Of a stretch of DNA of 64,000 bases, positions 46,694-56,356 are shown piece by piece. The number at the start of each line of letters is the position of its first letter. Position 1 is the first letter of the stretch. The notes under the pieces were generated by a model. That model searched no databases. It was not told the origin of the DNA and saw only the letters and a list, made by a program, of their open reading frames with translations. Location of the stretch: contig JAJVIN010000050.1 of the NCBI GenBank assembly GCA_022071945.1, positions 1-64,000 of the forward strand. The letters run 5' to 3'. The position numbers were made by a program, and so were the translations under genes. This DNA is from Thermoanaerobaculia bacterium. GTDB lineage: Bacteria > Acidobacteriota > Thermoanaerobaculia > UBA5066.

Positions 46694-48805
46694 CTACTCG
46701 ATCCGCGGGCCCTCGACATCACCTCCAGGCTGGCGCAAGACGAGCCTGACGACCCTTCCCCCTTCCTCGACGAACCCGATCGACACGACCGGCACCTCCT
46801 TCAGGCGGAAGAGGCCCGAGGCCTGCGGCACCAGAGTGCGTGTCGGCCCCAGGGCGATCCTCATCCGGACCGTCTTGCCGGTCAGTGTCACCTCGGCCGT
46901 CCCGGCGGGGAGCTTGTACCTCCCTGCCAGCCTTCCGAGATAGGCCGGGTCGAACAGCTTTGCCGGGGGCCGCTTGTCGAAGACGACGGGTGGGGAGACG
47001 GCGTCGAAGGAGGCCTCGAGCGCCGCGACCGTGCCCGACACGTCGGTCCGGAAGAGGAGCTTTGTGTCGTTGAAGGTCTTGTCGCCGCCGGCGGTCGCTC
47101 CGGCGTTCCAGACGTCGTAGTGCCACCGCTCCAGAGGCACCTCGAAGCCGTTATAGACGAGGGTCAACGATTCTCGGCGCGTGTCCGCGACCTCGATTCT
47201 CAGGACGCCGTAGCCCGGGTGGCCGTAGTCTCCCGCGTAGTCGCCGACGGCATGGGACGGCCTCGTCCCCGCAACGCGGGCCACGACCTTCTTCGGCCTC
47301 GCCTCCTCGTCGTCGACCTTGCCAGCCTTCAGCCTCCCAAGGCCCTGGGCCAGCCAGTCGTGGGAGGGAAGGTCGAGGACCCGGTCGGCGACGACGTTGG
47401 TCACCCACCTCGATAGTCCGGGCCGTCCGTTGGTGAAGACGACGATGGCGAGGTCGGCCTGGGGGAAGAGCGTGACCTGCGTGAAGAACCCGTCGATCCC
47501 GCCGCCGTGGTCAAGGCGGCTCTTGCCCTGGTACACGTCGACGAACCACCCGTGGGCGTAGGCGGTGGGTCCTTCGCCGATGACTACCTGGGGCTTCCAT
47601 ACCTCCGCGAGCGTCGTGGGGTCGACGAGCTGGCGGTCCCCTGCCTTGCCGCGCGAGAGGTTGAACCGAAGCCACAGGAGCATCTCGTTCACGCTCGAGC
47701 TGACCGAGCCCGCCGGCCCGACGAGGTCGGTCCGGCGGAACGGGATCGGCCTCGGCGTGCCGTCCTCGTTCGCCCCGTATGGGAGAGCGTAGTCCGGGTC
47801 CTTCCGCGAGTCGACGACCGAGAGGGTCGTGCGCGTCATTCCGAGCGGTGCGAGGAGGCGCGTCTTCATGAGCTCCTCCCACGTCGTGCCGGCCACCTCC
47901 CCGGCGAGGTAACCCGCTGCCGCGTACATGAGGTTGTTGTACTGGAACGTCGCCCTGAGGTCGGCGGTGAGGTCGAGGTGGGCAAGCCGCTCCACGAGTT
48001 GGCGGCGGGTCCCCTCGTTGTTGTTGTACCAGACGAGGTCGTGCCTCGGCAGGCCCGAACGGTGCGTCAGGAGGTCACGCACGGTGAGCCGCTCGGAGAT
48101 CGAGGGGTCCTTGAGGGCGAACCACGGCAGGTAGGTCCGGACCGGATCGTCCCAGCCCAGCTTCCCCTCATCGACGAGCATCGCCACGAGGGTGGCGGTC
48201 ATCGCCTTGGTCGTCGAGCCGATGGCGAAGAGTGTGTCGGCCGTGACCGGTAGCTTCCTCGCGAAGTCGCGGAACCCGAGGCCCCTGGCGAGGACGATCT
48301 CCTGGGCTTGGATCGCCCCGATGGCCAGGCCCGCGACCTGGAAGTCGACGACGGCCTTCTCGAGGACGGCGTCGAGTCCCTCGAGGCGCTTCCGCGCGAG
48401 GCTCGGCGGCCCTTCGCCCATTCGGAGACGGAAGGGCGCGCTGACGCCACCCGTGGTGACGGTGCCTGAGACCGACTTCCCGTCGGCGGAGAAGGTGCCC
48501 GCGAAGCACGGCTTCCCGGGGACGCTGGGGGCGCAGAAGGCGACGCTCGCGCCGCGCTCCGTCGTTGTGGCCGGTCCGAGCGCGACATCGGCCAGCGCGA
48601 CACTCCTGGCTCCGAGCGCGGGGATCGAGATCTCGCCTGTCACGGCGCCGTCCGCGGCGAGGGCGAGGTCGACGGCGATCGCAAGCTGGCCCGCCGGCAG
48701 CTGGATCGCCCCCCGGAAGCGACCCGGGACCGGCGGAGGTGTGGCCGCCCCGCAGACGGATGCAACCAGAAGGGCGACGAGCACGGAAAAGGGGGCTGGT
48801 TTCAC
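46694..48805 (-). CDS. Exported serine hydrolase, beta-lactamase class C fold
   Basis: A 703-residue protein with signal peptide (VLVALLVASVCGAA). An N-terminal ~130-residue beta-rich domain precedes the serine hydrolase domain, whose motifs are S197-T-T-K200, Y289-N-N291 and H433-G-G435. A C-terminal region (about 520-703, YKLPAGTAEVTLTGKTVRM) resembles the accessory domains of D-aminopeptidase or esterase members. It probably acts on peptides or esters outside the cytoplasm; beta-lactam hydrolysis is not implied. The start is GTG 48803-48805 with GGAGG about ten bases upstream. The gene lies between the Nfn fusion and a partial copy of that gene's 3' end. Confidence 0.87.
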   Translation of the reverse strand: MKPAPFSVLVALLVASVCGAATPPPVPGRFRGAIQLPAGQLAIAVDLALAADGAVTGEISIPALGARSVALADVALGPATTTERGASVAFCAPSVPGKPCFAGTFSADGKSVSGTVTTGGVSAPFRLRMGEGPPSLARKRLEGLDAVLEKAVVDFQVAGLAIGAIQAQEIVLARGLGFRDFARKLPVTADTLFAIGSTTKAMTATLVAMLVDEGKLGWDDPVRTYLPWFALKDPSISERLTVRDLLTHRSGLPRHDLVWYNNNEGTRRQLVERLAHLDLTADLRATFQYNNLMYAAAGYLAGEVAGTTWEELMKTRLLAPLGMTRTTLSVVDSRKDPDYALPYGANEDGTPRPIPFRRTDLVGPAGSVSSSVNEMLLWLRFNLSRGKAGDRQLVDPTTLAEVWKPQVVIGEGPTAYAHGWFVDVYQGKSRLDHGGGIDGFFTQVTLFPQADLAIVVFTNGRPGLSRWVTNVVADRVLDLPSHDWLAQGLGRLKAGKVDDEEARPKKVVARVAGTRPSHAVGDYAGDYGHPGYGVLRIEVADTRRESLTLVYNGFEVPLERWHYDVWNAGATAGGDKTFNDTKLLFRTDVSGTVAALEASFDAVSPPVVFDKRPPAKLFDPAYLGRLAGRYKLPAGTAEVTLTGKTVRMRIALGPTRTLVPQASGLFRLKEVPVVSIGFVEEGGRVVRLVLRQPGGDVEGPRIE

Positions 48806-49071
48806 GGCTCTGCCTCCAGAGGTCGCGCGGCGTAGGAGCCCGCGTTGTCCGTCGGCCGGCACGAGATCGGAATCAGTATACGTTCCGTCCGAACGTACGA
48901 GCGTCTCAGTCCGGCGCGGCCGTTTCCCCCTTGCCGCCGCGTCCAGCTTCTCCGCGAAGAAAGCCGAAACTCCTGACCTGAGGCTCGTCCGCTGGGCGAG
49001 CGAAGGTAACAAGAAGAGCGCCGGGCTGATCCCACCCCGGCGCTCCGCTCGCTGGTTCTTGCGACCTCGGG

Positions 49072-52053
49072 CTAGACGACCGCCGGTTTCTCCGCGACGA
49101 CCCGGGCGAGCACGGTCGACAGCATGTCGATGTGCTCTCTCTCCTCGGCCTCGAGTTCCCGGTAGAGCTTCCACTCCGTCGAGCCCGTGGGGAACTGCCG
49201 CCCGGCGTCGAGGAAGAAGCCGCGGGCCCGCTTCTCGAGGTGAACGGCGAGCCGCAGGAGGGCCGCGCCGGTCATCTCCTTCATCTCGGCTCCGGCGAAG
49301 ATGGCGACCTGAGTGGGCGAGAGATCCGGGTTGACCGCCGCGCCCGGCGCCTCGATGTGGTACCGGCTCGCGAGCGTCACCATGTGTCCCTTCTCCATCT
49401 CGGAGAGTTCGCGGAACAGGTGCGCGAGGTCGGGGTCCTCCGCCTCGATCTCCTTGGCGCCGCGCGCATAGAACGAGACGCCTCCCAGTTCGATCTCGAA
49501 CGCGTGCCGGATGGCCTCGATGGCGGCCTCGCTCTCGATCTTCGTGTCGTGTCCCGCGGCGAGCTTGCCCCCGCAGGCCGGGCAGAGCCCGTACGGGAAG
49601 GCGAAGCCCTCGGAGACCTTCAGGCACGACTCGCACGTCCAGACGAGCTTCTCCCCGGCGCAGCAGATGTGGTCCTCGTCACCCGCCTCGAAGGGACGGT
49701 GGCACTTGCCGCAGGCCGCCACCGTGGGAACCGGTGCGGCGCTCTTGGGGGTCTCTTCTTCCTCCAGGACGACGGGCCACTCCTTCGTCGTGAGGTACTT
49801 CTCGATGGCCCTCGCCGCGCGCCGTCCCGCTCCGAGCGCGAGGATGACTGTCGCTCCGCCCGTGACGATGTCCCCGCCGGCGAAGACGCCGGGGATCGAC
49901 GCCGCCTGTGTCTTCGGGTCGACGTTGATGTAGCCCTCGCCGCGAACCGAGAGATTCGGTGTCGTGCGGGAGATGACGGGGTTGGCGCGGGTCCCGAGCG
50001 CGTAGATCACGGTCTCGCACTCGAATGTCTCGAACTCGTCCGTCGGGACGGGCCGGCGCCTTCCGGACTTGTCCGGCTCGCCGAGCTTCATCTTCTGGAC
50101 GACGATGGCCTTCACGTTCCCCTTCTCGTCGACCTTGATCTCCGTCGGACCGACGAGCCAGTGGAAGTGGATCCCCTCTTCCTTGGCATGGCGGAGTTCC
50201 TCCACACGGCAGGGCGCCTCGGCCTCGGTCCGGCGGTAGAGGCAGTGAACCTCCTCGGCGCCGAGACGTCGCGCGACGCGGAGGCAGTCCATCGCCGTGT
50301 TGCCCGCTCCGAGGACGACGACCCTCTTGCCCATCGCGACCGGAGTGTCCTCGAAGGGGAACCGGTCACCCCCCATCAGGTTGATGCGGGTGAGGAACTC
50401 GTTGGCGCTGTAGACCTGGCCCGCCTGTTCACCCGGGATTCCGAGGAACATCGGGAAGCCCGCTCCCGTGCCGATGAAGACCGCGTCGTATCCCATCTCC
50501 TTCATCAGCTGTTCGATCGTGAAGGTCTTGCCGATCACCTTGTTCGTCTCGAACTTCACCCCGAGCTTCTGGAGGGCATTGACCTCTCGGTCGATCGTCG
50601 TCCGGGGGAGACGGAAGGACGGGATGCCATAGCGCAGGACGCCTCCGATGACGTGGAGCGCCTCGTAGATCGTCACGTCCGCGCCCTTGCGGGCCAGGTC
50701 ACCCGCGCAGGCAAGTCCCGAGGGTCCGGAACCGACGATCGCCACCTTGCCGAGCGTACCAGCGTTCTCAGGCGGGTGGACCTCGGGCAGGGGAGCGCTG
50801 TCGCCCACGAAGCGCTCGAGGCGCCCGATGGCGACCGGCTCCATCTTCTTCTCGAGGATGCACTGAATCTCGCACTGCGACTCTTGGGGACAGACGCGCC
50901 CGCAGACGGATGGGAAGAGGTTGCTTTCCTGGATGACCGAGAGCGCCCCGGAGAGATCTCTCACGAGGAGGTGCCTGATGAACCTCGGGATGTCAATGGC
51001 CACGGGGCATCCCGCGATGCACGTCGGCCGGGCGCACTGTATGCAGCGCTCGGCCTCGACGAGGGCGTCGGCCATCGTGTAGCCGAGGTTGACCTCCTCG
51101 AAATTCCTCGAGCGCTCCTTGGCGTCGCGCTCGGGCATCTTCATCGCGTGCTCGGGCAGCTCCTTGAACTTCTTGTAGTTCCGCTTGTTCAGCTCGAAGA
51201 GCTGCTCTTCGATCGAGCAGACCTTGTTGAAGTCGTCCTTTGCCGTCGTTTCCTGGCTCTTGAAGCGCTCCTGCCGGAGCTGGAGTTCGGGAAAGTCGAC
51301 CAGGTGGCCGTCGAAGTCGGGGCCGTCGACGCAGGCGAACTTCGTCTGCCCGCCCACCGTCACGCGGCAGGAGCCGCACATACCGGTCCCGTCCACCATG
51401 ATGGCGTTGAGCGAGACCATGGTCTTCACGCCGAACGGACGCGAGACCTCCGAGCAGGCGCGCATCATCGGCAGGGGACCGATGGCGACGACGAGGTCTG
51501 GCTTCTCCTTCTCGAGGAGTTCCTTCAGGGCGAGGGTGACGAAGCCGGGCTTTCCGTAGGTCCCGTCGTCCGTGCAGACAATCAGGTCGTCGCAGTACCT
51601 CTTGAAGCGGTCCTCCCAGAAGACGAGGTCCTTCGACCGGAAGCCGATGATGCCGGTCGTCCGGTTTCCGGCCTCCTTGAAGGCGCGAAGCTGAGGGAAG
51701 ACTGGGGCGACCCCCAGGCCTCCGCCCACCAGGACGACATGGCCGATCTTGCCGACATGGCTTTCGAGGCCGAGGGGGCCGACGAAGTCGGAGAAGGAGT
51801 CCCCCTCCTTGAAGTCCCGCATCATCTCCCGCGTCGTCTTTCCGAGGGCCTGGACGACGATCGTGACCGTACCCCAATCCCGGTCGTAGTCCGCCACGGT
51901 CAAGGGGATCCGCTCGCCGCCCTCGCGCAACCGGACCATGACGAAGTGTCCGGGCAGGGCGGCCTTGGCAACGTCCGGTGCATGGACGTCCCAGAGAAAG
52001 GTGACGTCGGAGAACTGCTCGCGCTTGACGATCTGATACACGTTTTCCCCCAA
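49072..52053 (-). CDS. NfnA-NfnB fusion with zinc ribbon and ferritin-like C-terminus
   Basis: A 993-residue cytoplasmic protein. Residues 1-275 match the FNR-like NfnA/SudB subunit, with 2Fe-2S ligands D221, C226, C229 and C241. Residues ~280-755 match NfnB/GltD: 4Fe-4S Cys motifs (CIQCARPTCIAGCP; CGRVCPQESQCEIQC), FAD site IVGSGPSGLACAG, NADPH site VLGAGNTAMDC and GVFAGGDIVTGG. Residues 781-827 contain C-x2-C pairs (781/784, 807/810, 824/827). Residues ~840-993 form a rubrerythrin-like helical bundle with E887-x2-H890 and E971-x2-H974. Nfn enzymes perform flavin-based electron bifurcation between NADH, ferredoxin and NADP; here a diiron peroxidase-like partner is fused on. Confidence 0.9.
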   Translation of the reverse strand: MGENVYQIVKREQFSDVTFLWDVHAPDVAKAALPGHFVMVRLREGGERIPLTVADYDRDWGTVTIVVQALGKTTREMMRDFKEGDSFSDFVGPLGLESHVGKIGHVVLVGGGLGVAPVFPQLRAFKEAGNRTTGIIGFRSKDLVFWEDRFKRYCDDLIVCTDDGTYGKPGFVTLALKELLEKEKPDLVVAIGPLPMMRACSEVSRPFGVKTMVSLNAIMVDGTGMCGSCRVTVGGQTKFACVDGPDFDGHLVDFPELQLRQERFKSQETTAKDDFNKVCSIEEQLFELNKRNYKKFKELPEHAMKMPERDAKERSRNFEEVNLGYTMADALVEAERCIQCARPTCIAGCPVAIDIPRFIRHLLVRDLSGALSVIQESNLFPSVCGRVCPQESQCEIQCILEKKMEPVAIGRLERFVGDSAPLPEVHPPENAGTLGKVAIVGSGPSGLACAGDLARKGADVTIYEALHVIGGVLRYGIPSFRLPRTTIDREVNALQKLGVKFETNKVIGKTFTIEQLMKEMGYDAVFIGTGAGFPMFLGIPGEQAGQVYSANEFLTRINLMGGDRFPFEDTPVAMGKRVVVLGAGNTAMDCLRVARRLGAEEVHCLYRRTEAEAPCRVEELRHAKEEGIHFHWLVGPTEIKVDEKGNVKAIVVQKMKLGEPDKSGRRRPVPTDEFETFECETVIYALGTRANPVISRTTPNLSVRGEGYINVDPKTQAASIPGVFAGGDIVTGGATVILALGAGRRAARAIEKYLTTKEWPVVLEEEETPKSAAPVPTVAACGKCHRPFEAGDEDHICCAGEKLVWTCESCLKVSEGFAFPYGLCPACGGKLAAGHDTKIESEAAIEAIRHAFEIELGGVSFYARGAKEIEAEDPDLAHLFRELSEMEKGHMVTLASRYHIEAPGAAVNPDLSPTQVAIFAGAEMKEMTGAALLRLAVHLEKRARGFFLDAGRQFPTGSTEWKLYRELEAEEREHIDMLSTVLARVVAEKPAVV

Positions 52054-52305
52054 AGAACCGGGACGCGAAGACTATACGGTTCCTCCCGAGGGAGGGCTAT
52101 GGAACAAATGATTCAGAGCCCGAGACTCACGAGGGTCCGGGGGCCGATCGCCACGCCTGGAGCCGGAAGAGCTCGCGGCCAGAGGAGGCGGCGGACGGGT
52201 ACCACGGAGCAGCAGCGAGGCAGGAAGACCAGTTCTGGCTGAGATCCCACGGGAAGCCGGTCTCGAGGAATCCGGCTCGCCGCGACTCTCGAATCCGAGA
52301 GCTGT

Positions 52306-52524
52306 TCAGCCTTTTTCGTCCCGTGGGGCCTGGCGAGGCAGGGGCGAGCTCCCCGCGGGGCGGACGGACTCCTTCGCGGGCCAGCGCGGAACGTGGGGAA
52401 GGCCGTCCCCGAAGGTCACCTTGCCATCGAGCACGCACCCGCGCATGCCGGGGTCGCAGTAGGCCCCATTGAGCCTCTGGCAGAGCCCATCGAACTCGTG
52501 CGGACAGCCCCAGGTCCCCGACAC
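52306..52524 (-). CDS. Cysteine-rich small protein, probable metal binding
   Basis: A 72-residue protein beginning VSGTWGCPHEFDGLCQRL, with Cys in CPHEF..CQRL..YCDPGMRGC. The spacing of four Cys and a His suggests a small zinc- or iron-binding fold; similar short proteins are known as uncharacterised in many bacteria. The start GTG at 52522-52524 has no clear ribosome-binding site. It lies 252 bases upstream of the Nfn fusion on the same strand, without an evident shared role. Confidence 0.6.
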   Translation of the reverse strand: MSGTWGCPHEFDGLCQRLNGAYCDPGMRGCVLDGKVTFGDGLPHVPRWPAKESVRPAGSSPLPRQAPRDEKG

Positions 52525-52672
52525 GACCCGAGCATACCAGCGCGGTCGGACCCAGCCTCGGAGTGGCTTGTCCCGTCGCGGGAGCCAGCGTACCGCGAGC
52601 TTCTCGCTCAGGCGTCCGCCTGAAGGACGTGGTCCGAAGGTGTTGAATCGGGCGGCCGTCTCCTTGCCCTAT

Positions 52673-55600
52673 TCAGTCTTGCGGGGATTCATGTGGCGGA
52701 CCCGGTTCCTTCAAGACGAAGACCTCCGGGTTTCCCGACAGGTTGTCGTTTCGCGTGACGAAGGAAACGAGACGGCCGTCTCCCGAAAGGACGCGCACGG
52801 CGATCTCGACGTTCTGGAAGGGACCATCCCCGAGGCCCAGTCCGTTCGACCCGAAGATGTCGTTGATCTGGAAGTACTGCCGCCCGTCGACATCGAAGGC
52901 ACGCGAGGCGAGCGTGCGGCCCTTCTCGTCCAGGGCCCGGACCGAGGCCTTCAAGGGCTGACCGGAGGTCTCCACCAGGATGAGGTTCGTTCTCTTTACC
53001 GGTGACTTCTCGGCCCCGGCGAAGCGCCGCTCTTGCCCGGTCTTGTCCGCGATGCCGGAGGAATCGGCCAGGATCCCCTCGACGGGCGCCGACTTGCGTC
53101 CCCTCGATGGATCCGCCGGGTCGACGAGAGACGAGACGGCGGACATGGCAACCACCCGTCCCACGTCTCCCTTGATCTCGATCCACCCGAAAGAGCGCGC
53201 GGTGATGCCGAAGAAGCTCGACAGGACGTCGAGCCCCATCTCTTTCGACAGGGCGCCCCGGGCCGGGATGGTCACTTCTTTCGTCACGCTCTTGCGTGCG
53301 TTGGCGTCGTCCGCGTCGACGTAGTGGTACGTCAGGTTCAGGCTCGCTTCGGTGGAAGTGCCGTTGGCGATTGCGAGACTCGTGGTGAAGGTGCTGTTGA
53401 AGGCGCCGGGAAGCCGGGCGGCGCCCGGGATGATGAGTGTCGCGGGCACGGGGACCGAGGGAAGCAAGAGGCGCGGGACTCGGCCACGGATGGCCGCGAA
53501 GCTCGAGGAGGCGTTGTCGATGACGGTCGCAAGGGCAAAGACCCGGCCGTCCCCGGATGAAACCGAGACACGGGCCGAGCCCCCGGAAATGGAGGCCGAG
53601 GGCGCCACGCTCTTGCCGATTCCGTTGATCTGGATCTTGCTGTACGGGGGAACGGTTTTCGTCGTGGAGCCGATGATGGCGCCGTCGGGTCCGAGGACGG
53701 TGATCGTCGCGGTGGCCTCCGCGCCCGTGGTCTCGGACAGGATGATGTTGGCGCGGCTGGCCGTGTCGTCGTCGATCCCGGGAAGGACGAGGTCTCCCTC
53801 GCCCTTCCCGATGCCCGATCCGAAGGCGGACGTGGGGATCTCGGTTCCGAAACGGGTCTTCGGATCCCCATCCGTCTCCGCCTCGACGACCGTTCTCAGG
53901 CCGAGAACCTGAGGAACTGTGGAGCGGATCTGGACGAGTCCCGATCCGGTCGCCTGGAAGAACCCGTAGACGAGGTCAATGAGGCGTGTAGTGCTCGAGG
54001 GCGGCAGGACCCTCTCGGTCCTGAGGACCCCCGCCCCGGTGAGGCCGTTCTCGGAGTCGGGTGTGTAGATGAGGGTGACGGGGACGTCTTCCGGCCAGCT
54101 GTTCGTGAGCCATCCATCGGAGACGAATAGGGTGCGGCCCCCGAGCCCGGTGGCGTTGACGGCGCTGGGCACGATGAGGGAGGTGCCTCCGGACGGCACG
54201 GCGGAAGGCACCGGGAGTGACTGCTTCGCCGTGCCTTCGTTGCTCGTCACCGGCAGCCGCGGGAAGAGAGTCACGCTGAAGAAGCAGTTGCTCTCAGGCT
54301 CGGACGTACATCGATAGTGAGCCTGGAGGGGAGCCTGGAATCGTCCGTACTCCGACGGGATCGTCTCGAGCCCGTAGGTCGTGCTCATCGTGGAGGGATC
54401 CACCCGCCAGTCCGGTTTCGGCGAGGCTGCCGAGATCCACGGGGCAGGATTGAGAGGGCGCGGCGCAACCCAGAGCGGCTCCGTCGAGACGGCGCCCCAG
54501 CCGCGGTTGGCGCGCCTCTGGCCCAGCGGGGTGAAACCGAAGACATTGACGTCCAAGGGCGTTGATGGGTAATTCGGAACGAACAATGCAACGTTCGTGG
54601 CAGTGGCGTCAGCCCCAGTGACGCTCGCTATCGCAAGGGAGAAGACGGCTCTCGAATCGAGCGAACTCCCATCGGACAGAAGGGTCCGCAGATCGATTCG
54701 GTACACTCCCGGAACGAGCTTGTCCGTTGCCTTGATGGGGACTTCCTTCGCCTCCCCGGGCTCGAAGCGTAGTGGCCCGGGATCGATCGAAACGGCATCG
54801 CTGTTCAGCTCGAACCGGACGTCCCCTGGTTGTTCCCCGATGTTCTTGAGGGTGACCGACCCGATAGGCGTCCCTGGCGGCACGGTCGAGGTGAGCGAGT
54901 TGAGGACGAAGCGGAGCACGACGAACGCGGCTGGCTTGAGGATGACTCGGACAGCCCATGCCCTCCATGCCGATGTGGAGCCGTCGCCGAACTTCAGCCG
55001 GGCGCGCAGATAGATGATGTGTTCCTTTCCGGGGAGAGGGGGCGGCAGAGGGGGCGGCAGGCTCATGACGGGAGAGGTCGTGTAGTGTCTGGAAAACGGG
55101 TTTGCGAATCCAGGGTCTTGACTGGCCTCGTACTGGATGCCGAAAGGACCGCAAGTGCCAGCGTCGGGAAGGGGAGCGAAATACCCCGACGACTCGTACG
55201 GGGGGACGGGCGAGGGAATGAAGAACAGGAGGTTCTCCGAACACCCTCGGCTCTCGTCCGTGAGCACGTGCCCGGTCGAACCGGGAATGTGGACGAGATC
55301 CGAATCCCCGTCACCGTCCACGTCTCCAGACGCGACGAACCCTCCAGGACCAGAATCGGGAAAGAGTACCGGGCCTGGCCCGAAGGCTCCTGTTCCGTCG
55401 CCGGAGTGGACTGCGATTCCTCCGAGCCCCGACTGGGTGTGGTTGGTGACGGCCAAGTCATGGCCTCGAGTCCCACCCCAGGGCCCGAACGCGAAGTCCT
55501 TCGGGAGCGATCCGGCCGGGGAGAAGACGGCGCCTCCGAACCCTCCGCCGCCGGCACCCGCGAGGAAGGAAGAGACCGTGCCAGCGGTTTGGTTGATGGC

Positions 55601-56356
55601 GATCAAGTCTTCCCAGCCGTCTCCATTCACGTCGTGGTTCGCGATCTTGGCCGTGCCCGCGCCTGCCGTGAGCGTCTGCGCCGCCGCCGATGTTCCCCGG
55701 CGAAAAACACTGACCGTGCCGTCCATGAAGTTGGCGGTGGCCACGCCGTGTGGACCGGTTCCGTCGAGGTTGACAGGGGTGATCCAGTTCGGACCCTTCC
55801 CACAGTCGGCGAACGTCGGATGCCCGAGTGTTCCTCCTCCCTGGTTCAGGAAGATCGCGATTCGGTTGAGAGTGTAGACGGTGACGAGCACGTCATTCTT
55901 CCCGTCTCCGTTCCAGTCCACGATCGCCGCCGCCGATGGGCCTCCCGCGAGGGAATACGTGACGCTCTGAATGGCCGCCTGCCGTTTGAGATTCCCCCCG
56001 GAGTTGAGGAGGACGACGATATTTCCGGGATTGAAGTTCACGGCCACCACGTCGTTCTTGCCGTCGCCGTCGAGGTCTCCGAGAGCGATGTTCGCGATGC
56101 CCGGCACGCCAGAGGGAGTCCTGGCGGCCGTGCCGGGGACTCCCCGCTCGAGGGGCACGCTCGCGATGTCGCCGCCCGCGAGACCCGCCCAGAGGACGTG
56201 CCGTCCCGAGTCCAGCCGCTCGATCGCGACCGCCGTGGCATTGGCGCCGAGCGAAAACGTGGCGGACTCCTTGAAGGTCCTCTGGGCCGAAAGCGGATTC
56301 GCCCCCAGGCAGAAAAAGACCGCCACCGGGAGAACCCCGTGCCGTGACTCGAACAT
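52673..56356 (-). CDS. Large secreted FG-GAP/VCBS repeat protein
   Basis: A 1227-residue exported protein. After a signal peptide (GVLPVAVFFCLGANPLSAQ) the first ~350 residues carry FG-GAP/VCBS repeats with calcium-loop motifs: LGDLDGDGKNDVVAVN, VDWNGDGKNDVLVT, NHDVNGDGWEDLIAIN and SGDVDGDGDSDLVHIP. These fold into a beta-propeller. The middle and C-terminus are beta-rich with Ig-like or IPT-like character (PGDVRFELNSDAVSIDPGPL) and end GNPEVFVLKEPG. ATG 56354-56356 follows GGAAGGAG. It is probably a surface adhesion or scaffold protein. No anchor is visible at the end. Confidence 0.85.
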   Translation of the reverse strand: MFESRHGVLPVAVFFCLGANPLSAQRTFKESATFSLGANATAVAIERLDSGRHVLWAGLAGGDIASVPLERGVPGTAARTPSGVPGIANIALGDLDGDGKNDVVAVNFNPGNIVVLLNSGGNLKRQAAIQSVTYSLAGGPSAAAIVDWNGDGKNDVLVTVYTLNRIAIFLNQGGGTLGHPTFADCGKGPNWITPVNLDGTGPHGVATANFMDGTVSVFRRGTSAAAQTLTAGAGTAKIANHDVNGDGWEDLIAINQTAGTVSSFLAGAGGGGFGGAVFSPAGSLPKDFAFGPWGGTRGHDLAVTNHTQSGLGGIAVHSGDGTGAFGPGPVLFPDSGPGGFVASGDVDGDGDSDLVHIPGSTGHVLTDESRGCSENLLFFIPSPVPPYESSGYFAPLPDAGTCGPFGIQYEASQDPGFANPFSRHYTTSPVMSLPPPLPPPLPGKEHIIYLRARLKFGDGSTSAWRAWAVRVILKPAAFVVLRFVLNSLTSTVPPGTPIGSVTLKNIGEQPGDVRFELNSDAVSIDPGPLRFEPGEAKEVPIKATDKLVPGVYRIDLRTLLSDGSSLDSRAVFSLAIASVTGADATATNVALFVPNYPSTPLDVNVFGFTPLGQRRANRGWGAVSTEPLWVAPRPLNPAPWISAASPKPDWRVDPSTMSTTYGLETIPSEYGRFQAPLQAHYRCTSEPESNCFFSVTLFPRLPVTSNEGTAKQSLPVPSAVPSGGTSLIVPSAVNATGLGGRTLFVSDGWLTNSWPEDVPVTLIYTPDSENGLTGAGVLRTERVLPPSSTTRLIDLVYGFFQATGSGLVQIRSTVPQVLGLRTVVEAETDGDPKTRFGTEIPTSAFGSGIGKGEGDLVLPGIDDDTASRANIILSETTGAEATATITVLGPDGAIIGSTTKTVPPYSKIQINGIGKSVAPSASISGGSARVSVSSGDGRVFALATVIDNASSSFAAIRGRVPRLLLPSVPVPATLIIPGAARLPGAFNSTFTTSLAIANGTSTEASLNLTYHYVDADDANARKSVTKEVTIPARGALSKEMGLDVLSSFFGITARSFGWIEIKGDVGRVVAMSAVSSLVDPADPSRGRKSAPVEGILADSSGIADKTGQERRFAGAEKSPVKRTNLILVETSGQPLKASVRALDEKGRTLASRAFDVDGRQYFQINDIFGSNGLGLGDGPFQNVEIAVRVLSGDGRLVSFVTRNDNLSGNPEVFVLKEPGPPHESPQD

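Noticed and set aside
46694-48805. Antibiotic-resistance beta-lactamase
   Set aside because: The SxxK/YxN/HxG fold is shared by many esterases and peptidases; the extra N- and C-terminal domains and length of 703 residues do not fit class C beta-lactamases.
49132-52242. Plus-strand frame of about 1036 codons opposite the Nfn fusion
   Set aside because: Same reasoning: antisense shadow of a well-supported gene with no recognisable family.
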